Of a stretch of DNA of 64,000 nt, positions 24,836 through 33,749 are shown piece after piece; the stretch's first letter is position 1; each line of letters starts with the position of its first letter. Source of the stretch: Methanomicrobiales archaeon (GTDB lineage: Archaea; Halobacteriota; Methanomicrobia; Methanomicrobiales; JACTUA01). The notes beneath the pieces are model-generated. The model was given only the letters and a program-made list of their open reading frames with translations. It was not told the origin of the DNA and ran no database searches. Location of the stretch: the NCBI GenBank assembly GCA_030019205.1, contig JASEFH010000007.1, forward strand, positions 1-64,000, written 5' to 3'. The translations under genes were made by a program, and so were the position numbers.

Positions 24836-27409
24836 CTATCGCTCCGCCGCCGGCAGGGTGAAGTGGAACGTCGAGCCTTTTCCCGGCTCGGACTCGACCC
24901 AGATCCTTCCTGCGTGCCGCTCCACGATCCGCTTCACGATGGCCAGCCCGATGCCCGTGCCGGGGTACTGCTCCATGGTGTGCAGGCGCTGGAAGACGAC
25001 AAAGATCCGATCCCTGTACTCCGGCTCGATCCCGATGCCGTTGTCCGAGACCGAGAAACGCACCATGCCGTTCAAGGGCTGTGCCGAGATGCGAATCTCC
25101 GGTCGAATCCCCGGCCTGCGGAACTTGATCGCATTGGTGATCAGGTTCTGGAACACCTGCCGCAGCTGGACCGGATCGGCCACTACTGCCGGGAGAGGAT
25201 CGTGCGTGATCGCGGCCCCCGTCTCCTCGATCTCGAGGTGCAGGAGGTCCAGGATCTCCTGGATCAGCGTATCTGGAGTCACGGGCTGGAATGCTCTCCC
25301 CTGCGTCGTGATCCGGGAGTACTCCAGCAGGTCGTTGATCAGGGCCTGCATCCGCTTTCCGGACGATACGATAAATTCGATGTACTCGGTTGCAGCGGCG
25401 TCCAGCTTCTCCCGATACCGCCTCTCCAGCAGCTGGGTAAAAGAGACGATCGTGCGGAGCGGCTCCTGGAGGTCGTGCGAGGCCACGTAGGCGAAGCGTT
25501 CCAGATCCTCGTTGCTCTGCTTCAGCCTCCTGGCATACTGCTGGGTCTCCTCCTCCGCCTGCTTGAGCTCGGTGATATCCATCAGCGTGACGATCACGCA
25601 GGACCAGGTATTCTCGTATCCGGGGACCATCGCCACTTTCAGCAGCCCGCGGCGGATCTCCCCCGCTGGCGTGCGATACGGCGTCTCGCTCTCGAAGGTC
25701 TTCTTCCCCTCCGCAAACGCGGCCAGCTCCCTGCGGAATACGCCATGCGACCCCGGGGCGAAGTGGGCATCGATGCTCCTCCAGAGGTCGGTCGTGCTCC
25801 TCATTCCCACCAGACTCTGGGAGATCTTGTTGGCATGCAGCATCCTCACCATGCCGGCGCAGCGGTCCACGTCCTCCGGGTGGTCCTCGAAGTAGCCGGA
25901 GATGTCCTGCACCCCGTCACGGCGAAGCGCGTCGATGAAGCCTTTTACCGCGGATAGGTCCTCGTGCCACTGGGGAAGGGGGGCTTCCTCGAAGAGCGTG
26001 CGGTAGCGCTCCTCGCTCTCCTGCAGCGCCTCCTCCATCTGTTTCCTCTGCGTGATGTCGCGCCCGTTGATGACGATGCCCCGCACGTCCGGGTCCTGCA
26101 GGAGGTTGGTCACATTGGTGTGGATCCAGTGCATCCCGCGGGGGCCGAGGAACCGCGCCTCGAACGTGGCGCTCATGCCGGGGTGCTGCATCAGGTCTTT
26201 GAAGAACTCTATCGCCCGGGGGATATCCTCGGGGTAGATCATCTCAAAGGCGCTCCGCCCGACCAGGACTTCGGGCGGGAAACCGTCGATCCACTCGATC
26301 GGAGGGCTGATGAATACCATCCTGCCCTGCGCATCCAGGATCATGATGAAGTCCGAGGTCTTCTCGATCAGGGCGCGGAAGCGGTGCTCGCTGGTGCGGA
26401 GAGCTGTCTCCGTCTGCTTGTGCACCAGGGCGCAGGAGATGATCTCGCCCACGAGCTTGAGGAGGAGTGCGTCCTCCTCGGTCCAGTCCCGCCGCTGCCG
26501 TACGGCGTCGAACCCGATGAACCCCAGTAGACCCTCCCGGGAGACAAACGGCGCCGCCACCAGCGACTGGATCCCCTGGGCCTCCAGGATCTCCCGCTCG
26601 CTTGCGGCCTCATCGGGCAGCGCGTGGACCGCGGGGATGCGGATGGTCTCGCCCCGCTCCAGACGCTCCATCCACCAGGGAAACCCGGCGGTGGGCAGAT
26701 CCTGCAGGCTCGCCTGCTCGGGCTCGACTCCAGAAGCGCACCACTCGGTGGTGTTGCTCATCGTGGCCCTGTCCTCGGAGAAGAGGAAGATGTAGCTCCG
26801 GTCCGCCCCCGTGAAGGTGCCGATCGCAGCCATCGTCCTGGCGATCTCAGCATCGATGCTCTCGCAGCTGGCCTGCATGAACCACGCGGTGATATTGGAG
26901 ATCAGCCGCACCAGATCGAACCGCTCCTGTACGCCCACCTGGCGGTAGAGCCCGTCCGCGACCCCGCTGACCGCATCGGCACGCTTCCGCTTGGTGATGT
27001 CCCGCAGCGTGACCAGATTGGCGCTTCTGCCCTGCACGTCGATTCGCGTGCCGAGCCCCTCGATCCAGCGGTCCTCGCCCGAGAGGGTGCGGATGTGGTA
27101 CTCGTTCAAAAAACCGCCCCGCCCCTGGCGCACCTGCTCCAGGTCCGCCACTGCGGCTGCCACCGAATCCGGGAACAGGTAGTCCCTGACATTCCTGCCG
27201 ATGGCCTTCCTGGGATCCTCCAGCCCGACCATGGCGGCACCCGCCCGGTTGGTGAACAGGACCGTGCCGTCCCAGTCCAGGATGACCGTCGCGTCGAGGA
27301 CGTGGTTCATCAGGAACCGGAGGAGATCTGCAGGCCCTGTGCAGGTCTCGCCTGCCGTCCGGTCGTGCGTCTCCATCGCCGCCCAGAATGCATCGATATG
27401 CCTCTCCAT
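24836..27409 (-). CDS. PAS/GAF sensor histidine kinase
   Basis: This is an 857-residue soluble kinase. Domains in order: PAS (about 30-145, ILDWDGTVLFTNRAGAAMVG), GAF (about 165-330, GADRSYIFLFSEDRA and LVAAPFVSREGLLGFIGFD), PAS (about 338-455, TSDFIMILDAQGRMVFISP), PAS (about 460-615), HisKA (about 630-700) with the phospho-accepting H645 in YVASHDLQEPLR, and HATPase_c (about 735-855). The ATPase domain contains N-box QNLITNAIKFR, G1 [11 protein letters not shown] and G2 [12 protein letters not shown]. There is no transmembrane segment, so it senses inside the cell; GAF and PAS ligands are unknown. No response regulator gene is adjacent, as is usual for these archaeal kinases. TATA-like GAATATAAAAATTC lies near 27465-27478. 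Confidence 0.9.
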   Translation of the reverse strand: MERHIDAFWAAMETHDRTAGETCTGPADLLRFLMNHVLDATVILDWDGTVLFTNRAGAAMVGLEDPRKAIGRNVRDYLFPDSVAAAVADLEQVRQGRGGFLNEYHIRTLSGEDRWIEGLGTRIDVQGRSANLVTLRDITKRKRADAVSGVADGLYRQVGVQERFDLVRLISNITAWFMQASCESIDAEIARTMAAIGTFTGADRSYIFLFSEDRATMSNTTEWCASGVEPEQASLQDLPTAGFPWWMERLERGETIRIPAVHALPDEAASEREILEAQGIQSLVAAPFVSREGLLGFIGFDAVRQRRDWTEEDALLLKLVGEIISCALVHKQTETALRTSEHRFRALIEKTSDFIMILDAQGRMVFISPPIEWIDGFPPEVLVGRSAFEMIYPEDIPRAIEFFKDLMQHPGMSATFEARFLGPRGMHWIHTNVTNLLQDPDVRGIVINGRDITQRKQMEEALQESEERYRTLFEEAPLPQWHEDLSAVKGFIDALRRDGVQDISGYFEDHPEDVDRCAGMVRMLHANKISQSLVGMRSTTDLWRSIDAHFAPGSHGVFRRELAAFAEGKKTFESETPYRTPAGEIRRGLLKVAMVPGYENTWSCVIVTLMDITELKQAEEETQQYARRLKQSNEDLERFAYVASHDLQEPLRTIVSFTQLLERRYREKLDAAATEYIEFIVSSGKRMQALINDLLEYSRITTQGRAFQPVTPDTLIQEILDLLHLEIEETGAAITHDPLPAVVADPVQLRQVFQNLITNAIKFRRPGIRPEIRISAQPLNGMVRFSVSDNGIGIEPEYRDRIFVVFQRLHTMEQYPGTGIGLAIVKRIVERHAGRIWVESEPGKGSTFHFTLPAAER

Positions 27410-27493
27410 GCCCGTATGCGTCCGATTGCGCGATTGTACGACTATTTAGGTTATCTGCTCGTTCTGGCGTGAATTTTTATATTCAGAAATTTA
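27410..27493. promoter_or_regulatory. AT-rich promoter region of the kinase gene
   Basis: On the minus strand TATAAAAATTC near 27465-27475 is the best TATA candidate, about 60 bp from the kinase ATG at 27409. The surrounding 27470-27515 is AT-rich and also covers the stop of the small gene at 27494. Confidence 0.4.
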
Positions 27494-27715
27494 TTAACCA
27501 ACAGCAATAATAGTATCTGACACCGCAAAAGGAAAAAGCAATTGCATCCAGACCCTTTCGTGAATCCTGGGCACGGCAGCAGGAGCTGGGGCCTCTCCGG
27601 CAGACGGATTCCCGAGCGGGGCGACGGAGGAGATCCTATCCCCTGCACGGGAGGGGCTTTCGTAACGGGCCGCGAGAATGCCAAGGAGGATTATCAACAG
27701 CGAGGGCAGCAGCAC
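27494..27715 (-). CDS. Possible small membrane protein
   Basis: The frame starts with GTG at 27715 behind AAGGAATCGGC, with TCTTTAAGA as a possible promoter element. It encodes 73 residues. The N-terminus LLPSLLIILLGILAARY is a membrane span, followed by a Pro/Ala/Ser-rich region and a second hydrophobic stretch (MQLLFPFAVSDTIIAV). No homologous family comes to mind. It lies just upstream of, and on the same strand as, the large kinase. Confidence 0.4.
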   Translation of the reverse strand: MLLPSLLIILLGILAARYESPSRAGDRISSVAPLGNPSAGEAPAPAAVPRIHERVWMQLLFPFAVSDTIIAVG

Positions 27716-27816
27716 GCCGATTCCTTCTTAAAGATCCGCCCCTAAAAGCCAGGCAAGAATGGCTGCCGCGCCATCTCCGGGTCGGCTGCAGTTCCCGCCG
27801 CAACCGGCAAGCGAAG

Positions 27817-28535
27817 TTACTCTTTCGTTCCAGCAGGAACTGCAACGCATCCAATAGTTATTGCAATATTTATACCTTCGCTGCCCCTGCCGTCTCCCCG
27901 CGCTCCCCAACTCCTCTGCCTGTTCCGCCCCGCAGAGCTCGCCGGATAGGGTCGCGCCGGCCAGCTCTGCCGGACCGGATAGTTCCGGGCCCGGAGTTTA
28001 ACCGGCGAGCGGACCGGCTGCACCCTCTCCATCAGCCGCAGGAGCCCGTCGCGGTCCACCAGATCACCCGGTTGGAGCGGGCCAGATGGCAGGCCGGTTT
28101 TGTGAAGTAGCTGTTGGTGACCACCCGGGCCCGTTCGACCCCATAGTGGCTCCGTGCGGCGGCGACCTCCTGGACGGCAGCCACCCCCGCGCTGGTGATG
28201 TAGCGCCTGGCCTGGACGGCGATGATCTCCCTGCCCTTCCGGAGGATCAGGTCCGCCCCGAAGTCGCCTCTGTTCGGGGTGCGCTCAACCGCGTAGCCGC
28301 AGCGCTGGAAGAGCAGCCCCGGATAGGCCTCGAACCCGGCGCCCCGCATCCTGTCGATGGTGTCGATGCCGCACCGGAGGCGGCGATCGTCGCACCCCGG
28401 CGGATCCTCTCGCACCCGGAGGGCGCCCGGGATGAGCCAGGGGAGGATGGACGGCGGAAAGAGGATGGCTGTCAGGATGGCTCTGATGGGGATCCAGCGG
28501 GATCGTTCTTTTGGTCTATCGGGGAAGGGCGGCAT
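27817..28535 (-). pseudogene. Mrr-like restriction endonuclease domain protein with one frameshift
   Basis: The start is MPPFPDRPKERSRW, followed by a hydrophobic segment (AILTAILFPPSILPWLIPGAL), so the protein seems membrane-anchored. From about residue 60 an Mrr_cat nuclease domain follows: AYPGLLFQRCGYAVERTPNRGDFGADLILRKGREIIAVQARRY, with the catalytic D-x(n)-Q-x-K-type motif present as GADL and VQARR (the usual Lys is Arg). Then come VAAVQEVAAARSHYGVERARVVTNSYFT and KPACHLARSNRV. In the main frame it ends abruptly as WWTATGSCG at 28032. One base over, VDRDGLLRLMERVQ continues, as in intact relatives. ATCTGGTGG near 28058 probably lost one C. The end at 27817 is only the next stop in that frame. 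Confidence 0.65.
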
Positions 28536-29369
28536 TGGCGGCTCCGTTCTGCATGCGAAGGCGCCCTGCCCGCGGCGTGCCGGAATCGGACACCGGTGCG
28601 GGCATCCCTGATGTGCAGGATGTATTGCCGTAGTTATGTGGCATCGAATTTATTTAACTATTTTAATAAAAATCCGGTGTTGAACTCGAGGAGAACGCGG
28701 AGGAGGCGGATAGGGCTACTCGCATCCCCCGAAGCCGATGCCCTGGCTGTACCAGGGCGGAGGCTGCCTGCTCTCCAGCCTTTTTCAGCACGAAAAGCAT
28801 GCCAGCACCATGAGGGCGTTGTCCAGTTTTTCTCGAGCCTCGGGTTCCGCCGGGTCTCGTGCTCCCCCGAAGGGCCGGCTCGGCCTTCAGGATATCCGCA
28901 GACTGCGGATCAGGCCATAGAGAACGCCCCGGGCTCCGCATAGACCGCCCTGGCGCGGCATGCCGGATGGATCCTGTATACCGAGCGGGCGTGTACCGGA
29001 ACACCCGCCTGCGCTGAAGAGCGGTCTGATCCGCGGTAGGCCCATCCGCTCGATTTGCCTCGTTTCCCGTTCTTCTGGCCTCCGGAGATCCCGCAATCGC
29101 GCAAACGGCACCCGGAGAGGGGGGATGCCGGATGGGTGCCCGCTACAGCTTCGGAGTCTGAACTGAAAGGAGGTATTGGTTTTTTCCTGGATTCCCTCCC
29201 TTTTTTTCGTCAATTGCGATATTCACGCCACTGATAGGGTGGATACGTTGGCCTCCCGATCCGAAGATCACCCCGGAGTCCTCCTGATGCAGATTACAGC
29301 CGCATATTGTCAATATAATAGTCAATCTATACTAAAGTTCAAATAGAATGTTCAGCGCTTAACTCCACC
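28536..29369. other. Long region without a supported gene
   Basis: About 830 bp. A strongly AT-rich island (28645-28680) could be the promoter of the Mrr-like gene. TATA-like TATAATAG and TATACTAAAG near 29313-29335 precede the PKD gene. Frames on the minus strand between 28660 and 29215 show no recognisable family. Confidence 0.45.
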
Positions 29370-30770
29370 ATGAGCTCCAAGAAACTAGAGTATGCCCTGC
29401 TGGCTGCCATGCTGGTGATCATACCGATTGTCCTGATCGCCCCGGCCGTTTCGGCCCCTGCAGAGGGAACATTCACGACGGGAGAACCGGGGATCCCCGG
29501 ACAGACCGTTTCCCTGGAGATCTTTCCCGACACGGCCGTCCATGCGGACATCTTCGGCCACCGGATTGTCTACCAGGACCGGCGCGAGGGGGATGACTGG
29601 GAGATCTTCCTGTACAACCTCACGTCCGGGAGGGAGTACCAGCTGACGAACGACACCATCGACCAGATCGCTCCCGCCATCTCCTGCGACTACGTGATCT
29701 ACTACGAAGAGACAGATGAAGGATGGGGCCTCGTCCTCTACAGGATCAACGGAGACGAGGCATGCACGGCGATATGCCCCGACTGCGCCGAGATCTACGG
29801 CCCGCCCTGTCCTCCGGGAGCCGTCTGCCCGCCGCAGCGGAACTGTCCCGCGGGATTCACCTGCCCGCCGTCCGGCAGACCGTGCGGCTGTACCGCGAAC
29901 TTCACCTGGACTCCGGACAGCCCCATGGCGAACGGGAGCGTGAACTTCAGCGGAACCTACGACCTCACGGGCACCTGTGCTGATACCGTCACGGTGCGGA
30001 ACTGGACCTGGGACTTCGGGGATGAGAGCAACGCCACCTTCGGGCAGAACGCCACGCATGCCTTCGAGGAGAGCGGTGTCTACGCCGTCTCCCTGATGGT
30101 CACCCTCGGCAACGGCAACACCTGCAACGTTACGAGAAACGTCACCATCGGCGTGGTGCCCTGCAACTGCACGGCCGATTTCACCTGGATGCCGCAGCCG
30201 GGGATAGTCAACGAATCGCTCGACTTCAGCGCAGTCGTGAACACCACGGGAACCTGCAACCTGAGCGGGCGCATCCTGAACTGGACCTTCGGCGACAACA
30301 GCAGCGGCACGGGAGAGGAGGTCAGCCACACCTACGCGACCGTTGGCAACTATACCGTCGAGCTGGACGTGACCTTCGACAACGAGACCGTCTGCATGGC
30401 AACGCATGAGGTCCCGGTGGTCGCGGAAGCCCCCACGGTGTGCAACTGTAGTGTGAACCTCACCTGGAGCCCCGAGACGCCGCAGATCGATAGCGATGTC
30501 ATGTTCCAGGGCGAGGTGAGCATATCGGAGGGCTGCAACGCCACCGCGGATACGTGGTTGTGGACCTTCGGCGACGGGAATACCAGTGCGGAGCAGAATC
30601 CGCTCTATGCCTACAACGCAGCAGGAACCTTCCCGGTCACGCTGGACGTCACCCTCACGGATGGCACGTTCTGCACGGATACGGGAGACATCACGGTCAT
30701 CGCCGCCCCGCCCGTAGAGACCATGCAAGTTCCCGCCCCGGAGAACGAGACAGGAACGAACACCACGTAA
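29370..30770 (+). CDS. Secreted PKD-domain surface protein
   Basis: The protein has 466 residues. A signal peptide or anchor (YALLAAMLVIIPIVLIAPAVSA) is followed by a propeller-like segment (HADIFGHRIVYQDRREGDDWEIFLYNLTSGREYQLTND, as in TolB/periplasmic surface proteins). A Cys/Pro-rich patch (about residues 130-175) follows, then three PKD beta-sandwich domains (about 178-262, 265-350, 355-450). Each contains the (T/N)W-x-FGD-x-(S/N) core, namely WTWDFGDESN, NWTFGDNSSG and LWTFGDGNT. Two Cys per domain (CNC at the start, C in strand B) may form disulfides. More than 15 N-x-S/T sites indicate N-glycosylation. It ends ENETGTNTT with no membrane anchor, so it may be secreted or held by the S-layer. 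Confidence 0.85.
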   Translation: MSSKKLEYALLAAMLVIIPIVLIAPAVSAPAEGTFTTGEPGIPGQTVSLEIFPDTAVHADIFGHRIVYQDRREGDDWEIFLYNLTSGREYQLTNDTIDQIAPAISCDYVIYYEETDEGWGLVLYRINGDEACTAICPDCAEIYGPPCPPGAVCPPQRNCPAGFTCPPSGRPCGCTANFTWTPDSPMANGSVNFSGTYDLTGTCADTVTVRNWTWDFGDESNATFGQNATHAFEESGVYAVSLMVTLGNGNTCNVTRNVTIGVVPCNCTADFTWMPQPGIVNESLDFSAVVNTTGTCNLSGRILNWTFGDNSSGTGEEVSHTYATVGNYTVELDVTFDNETVCMATHEVPVVAEAPTVCNCSVNLTWSPETPQIDSDVMFQGEVSISEGCNATADTWLWTFGDGNTSAEQNPLYAYNAAGTFPVTLDVTLTDGTFCTDTGDITVIAAPPVETMQVPAPENETGTNTT

Positions 30771-30793
30771 TCCCCCACCCTTTTTCAGGGGGA
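30771..30793 (+). terminator. Possible terminator of the PKD gene
   Basis: TCCCCC and GGGGGA form a 6-bp stem around a loop that contains TTTTT, directly after the stop codon. Archaeal termination mainly needs the T run. Confidence 0.4.
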
Positions 30794-31245
30794 TCCAGCT
30801 GCAACCGCAGCAGGGGGAGATAGCGGAAGAGGCGGTGCACGATCCGCAGCGGAGGCTGCACGCGGGCCGTCTGCCAGGCGCTCCTGCGGCCAGGCACCCG
30901 CAGGATTGCAGCCGCTGCCACGGCGGACGACCGTTCCCTTCGATCCCGATCCTGCACTCCCGGGATCCCTCGCAGTCCCCGCCTTCTGGCCGGAAGGGCA
31001 TCCCCGGGTCTGCATCGCTGCCCAGCCGGGATCGCCACCCTCCCACCCATGTTCATGCCGACAGTGAGCCCGGAAGCCCATCCACGCCGCCGTTCTGCCC
31101 GATAGGATCCGTGGCTGCACCCCGCTCACGTATCGGGACGACCGACGGGAAATTCCTGCATGCCGCCCGTCTCCTATCCAGGATTCGGTCCCGTCACCAG
31201 AATGAATCAGGCCGCCTTTTTACCTCCCGCTGCCCACGCTCAGGC
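30794..31245. other. Intergenic, no gene seen
   Basis: About 450 bp with only unsupported frames. CCTTTTTACC near 31215-31224 is a candidate TATA element for the DUF6498 gene at 31246. Confidence 0.4.
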
Positions 31246-31956
31246 ATGCCCGCAACCCCCGGGACATTCGCCGGCAGGGAGAGGATGGAGGGGCTGTCCC
31301 GGGTCGTCCACACCGTGGACGCCTCCACCGCGGCCCTGATCGTCACCAACATCGGCGTGCTCGCCCTGGCCCTCTACCAGCAGGGGGAGATCGGGACCGT
31401 GCTCTGGATCAACTGGTCGCAGAGCGTCATCATCGGCTTCTTCCAGTTCTTCAAGATTCTCTCGCTGCGGCAGTTCACCACCGATGGCATGACCTCGAAC
31501 GGCATGCCGGTAGCCCCGACGAGACAGTCGCTGCGGAGCCTTGCGGGGTTCTTCGCAGTCCACTACTACGGATTCTTTCACCTGGGCTACATGGCCTTCC
31601 TCTGGACCGAGGTCCCGCTGACCGCGGATGTCGCCCCCCTCGTCCTCCCGGGGGGCGCTCCTCTTCTTCTTCAACCACGCCCTCTCCTTCGCCCTGAACT
31701 ACCGGGCCGACTCCCTCCGCCGGCAGCACCTGGGCCGCGTCCTGCTCGTCCCCTGCGCCCGGATCGTCCCGATGCACCTCGCCATCGTCTTCTCGTTCAT
31801 CTTCCTGAGCGGGTTCGGGCCCGTCCTCTACATGCTCCTGAAGACGGCAGCCGATACGGCCATGCACCTCTTCGAGCACGCGGGCGGGGAGCAGGAGACA
31901 CCGGCAGCCTGCCGCGGATCGGTGCGGGTATACCGCCGGTGGCGTTCGAGTCCTGA
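31246..31956 (+). pseudogene. DUF6498 membrane protein interrupted by a frameshift
   Basis: The N-terminal two thirds read as a DUF6498 protein: ALIVTNIGVLALALYQQGEIGTVLWINWSQSVIIGFFQFFKILSLRQFTTDGM, then FAVHYYGFFHLGYMAFLW. Near 31650, in the run GGGGGG, the family sequence jumps one frame: ALLFFFNHALSFALNYRADSLRRQHLG, MHLAIVFSFIFLSGFGPVLYMLLKTAADTAMHLFEH. In the new frame there is no stop until the end of the next gene at 33727, so a second change must exist near 31880-31930, or the true end is shifted. About six spans are expected. The start could be 31246 (leaderless from TTTTTA) or 31285 (behind GGGAGAGG). The function is unknown. Confidence 0.65.
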
Positions 31957-32242
31957 TGCGTGCAGGCCCTGGGCATCTTCGCTGCCCGGATCGCTGCATC
32001 TCTGCACCCCCTGCCAAGCACCTTCGGAGGCGAGAGGCGCCAGGCTCCCCGGCGGCCGGGGGAGGTCGGCGTGCGGGGTGCCGCCTGGGGCAGGAGACGC
32101 GCCCCCCCCCCGCGGGTCCCTGACACCGCTGCCCGCGCGGCAGCGATCGCCGCCCGGGCGATCCCCGCCCATCCTGCGGCCGGATCCCGGTTCAAGTAAT
32201 CACATTTTTTCAGGCAATAGAATCCACAGTGATCGGACCAAG
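31957..32242. other. Intergenic, open but non-coding-looking
   Basis: The frame of the downstream synthase is open across this stretch, but the translation is Pro/Arg/Gly-rich and resembles no family. It contains the C run CCCCCCCCCCG near 32104. CACATTTTTT near 32202-32211 may be part of a promoter. Confidence 0.35.
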
Positions 32243-32284
32243 ATGCAGATTCCATTCCCAACGGTTCGATCCCAGGGGATATCG

Positions 32285-33727
32285 ATGGAATTCAAGTGCC
32301 CTGTCCTGATCATCGGCTATGGTGCAGTTGCCAGGTGCGTGCTGCCCCTTCTGCTCAAGCACATCGCAGTACCGTTCGAGAACATCACGATCCTGGACAC
32401 TCTCGACAAGTCGCAGGAGCTCGGGCCCTGGACCAAGAGGGGCATCCGCTTCTTCCAGCGGGAGATCACGCCGCAGAACCTGGACACCGTCCTCTCCGAG
32501 TACCTGGCTCCGGGCGGACTCCTGATCGATCTGGCCTGGAACATTGACTGCGGCGATATCCTCCGGTGGTGCCACGATCACGAGGTGCTCTACGTGAATG
32601 CCTCCGTCGAGGTCTGGGATTCCTACAGCGAGCGATTCACTGCCAGCCCCTACGAGAAGTCCCTCTACTGCCGCCACATGCGCCTGCGCGAGATAGCGCG
32701 GGAATGGCAGGGCGCCACCACCTGCGTCGTGGACCACGGGGCCAACCCGGGGCTGATCTCCCACTTCGCCCGGCAGGGGCTGATCGACATCGCCCGCAGG
32801 ATGATCGCCGACGGGATCGCCCGCGATCCCGCATTGCTCGAGGCCTTCATCGAGCAGCGGCGGTTTGCCGAGCTGGCGATGGAGGTCGGGATCAAGGTGA
32901 TCCACTGCTCCGAACGGGACACCCAGATCTCTCACAGGCCCAAACGGGTGGACGAGTTCGTCGGCACCTGGAGCATCGAGGGGTTGCGCGAGGAGGGCAC
33001 GGCGCCTGCAGAGTTGGGGTGGGGGACGCACGAGAAGGAGCTCCCGCCCCTGGCGCACGTGCCGCCCGTCGGGCCGAAGAACCAGATCATGCTCGCCCAG
33101 ATGGGCATGAACACCTGGGTGCGTTCATGGGTTCCGGACTGCGAGATCGTGGGCATGCTCATCCGCCACGGCGAGGCTTTCGGCATCTCCGACCGCTGGA
33201 CGGTCTGGAACAATGGCACGGCGCTCTACCGCCCGACGGTGTACTACGCCTACATGCCCTCCGATGCCACGATCGTCTCGCTGCACGAGCTGCGCTGCCG
33301 CAATTATGAACTGCAGGGCAGCGGGCGGATCATGGACGACACCGAGATCGTCTCCGGCGCCGACATCCTGGGCGCCCTGCTGATGGGGCACCCCTACGGC
33401 TCCTGGTGGACGGGAAGCATCCTCACGATCGAGGAGGCGAGGAGGCTCCTCCCCGCGCAGAACGCGACCACGATCCAGACGGCGATCGGTGTGGTCGCTG
33501 CGGTGATGTGGATGATCGAGAATCCCCGCTGCGGATTCTGCCTGCCGGACGATCTGCCGCACGAATACGTGCTGAACATCGCCCGCCCCTACCTGGGGGA
33601 GTTCAGGAGCGGCCCGTCGGACTGGACGCCGCTGAAGAATCGGGCCGTTTATTTCAGAGAGAATCCTGCAAACAACCCGGATTGCAGAGATATCTGGCAA
33701 TTCAAAAACTTCATATTCGTGCAGTAA
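32285..33727 (+). CDS. hss: Homospermidine synthase
   Basis: This 480-residue, NAD-dependent, cytoplasmic enzyme should convert putrescine to sym-homospermidine with release of ammonia (or use spermidine as aminobutyl donor). It has a Rossmann start (VLIIGYGAVARCVLPLLLKHI), LIDLAWNIDCGDILRWCHDHEVLYVNASVE, VVDHGANPGLISHFARQGL, and a C-terminal catalytic half with HGEAFGISDRWTVW, YRPTVYYAYMPSDATI, GADILGALLMGHPYGSWWTGS and NATTIQTAIGVVAAV. The length and motifs fit the bacterial-type enzyme (about 475-480 residues). The start at 32285 follows AGGGGAT; ATG 32243 in the same frame is an alternative. The frame is open far upstream, but that part is not conserved-looking. A decarboxylase follows after 22 bp, which should supply putrescine. 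Confidence 0.9.
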   Translation: MEFKCPVLIIGYGAVARCVLPLLLKHIAVPFENITILDTLDKSQELGPWTKRGIRFFQREITPQNLDTVLSEYLAPGGLLIDLAWNIDCGDILRWCHDHEVLYVNASVEVWDSYSERFTASPYEKSLYCRHMRLREIAREWQGATTCVVDHGANPGLISHFARQGLIDIARRMIADGIARDPALLEAFIEQRRFAELAMEVGIKVIHCSERDTQISHRPKRVDEFVGTWSIEGLREEGTAPAELGWGTHEKELPPLAHVPPVGPKNQIMLAQMGMNTWVRSWVPDCEIVGMLIRHGEAFGISDRWTVWNNGTALYRPTVYYAYMPSDATIVSLHELRCRNYELQGSGRIMDDTEIVSGADILGALLMGHPYGSWWTGSILTIEEARRLLPAQNATTIQTAIGVVAAVMWMIENPRCGFCLPDDLPHEYVLNIARPYLGEFRSGPSDWTPLKNRAVYFRENPANNPDCRDIWQFKNFIFVQ

Positions 33728-33749
33728 ACCACGTTAGAAGGGATCCCCC

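Noticed and set aside
28660-29215. Minus-strand frames between the Mrr-like and PKD genes
   Set aside because: They have no good start or ribosome binding site, are Arg/Gly/Pro-rich in composition, and show no family motifs.
31628-33727. One continuous 699-codon frame joining the DUF6498 remnant to homospermidine synthase
   Set aside because: The frame is open by chance through a Pro/Arg/Gly-rich stretch. The synthase has its own ribosome binding site and family start at 32285, so a fusion protein is unlikely.
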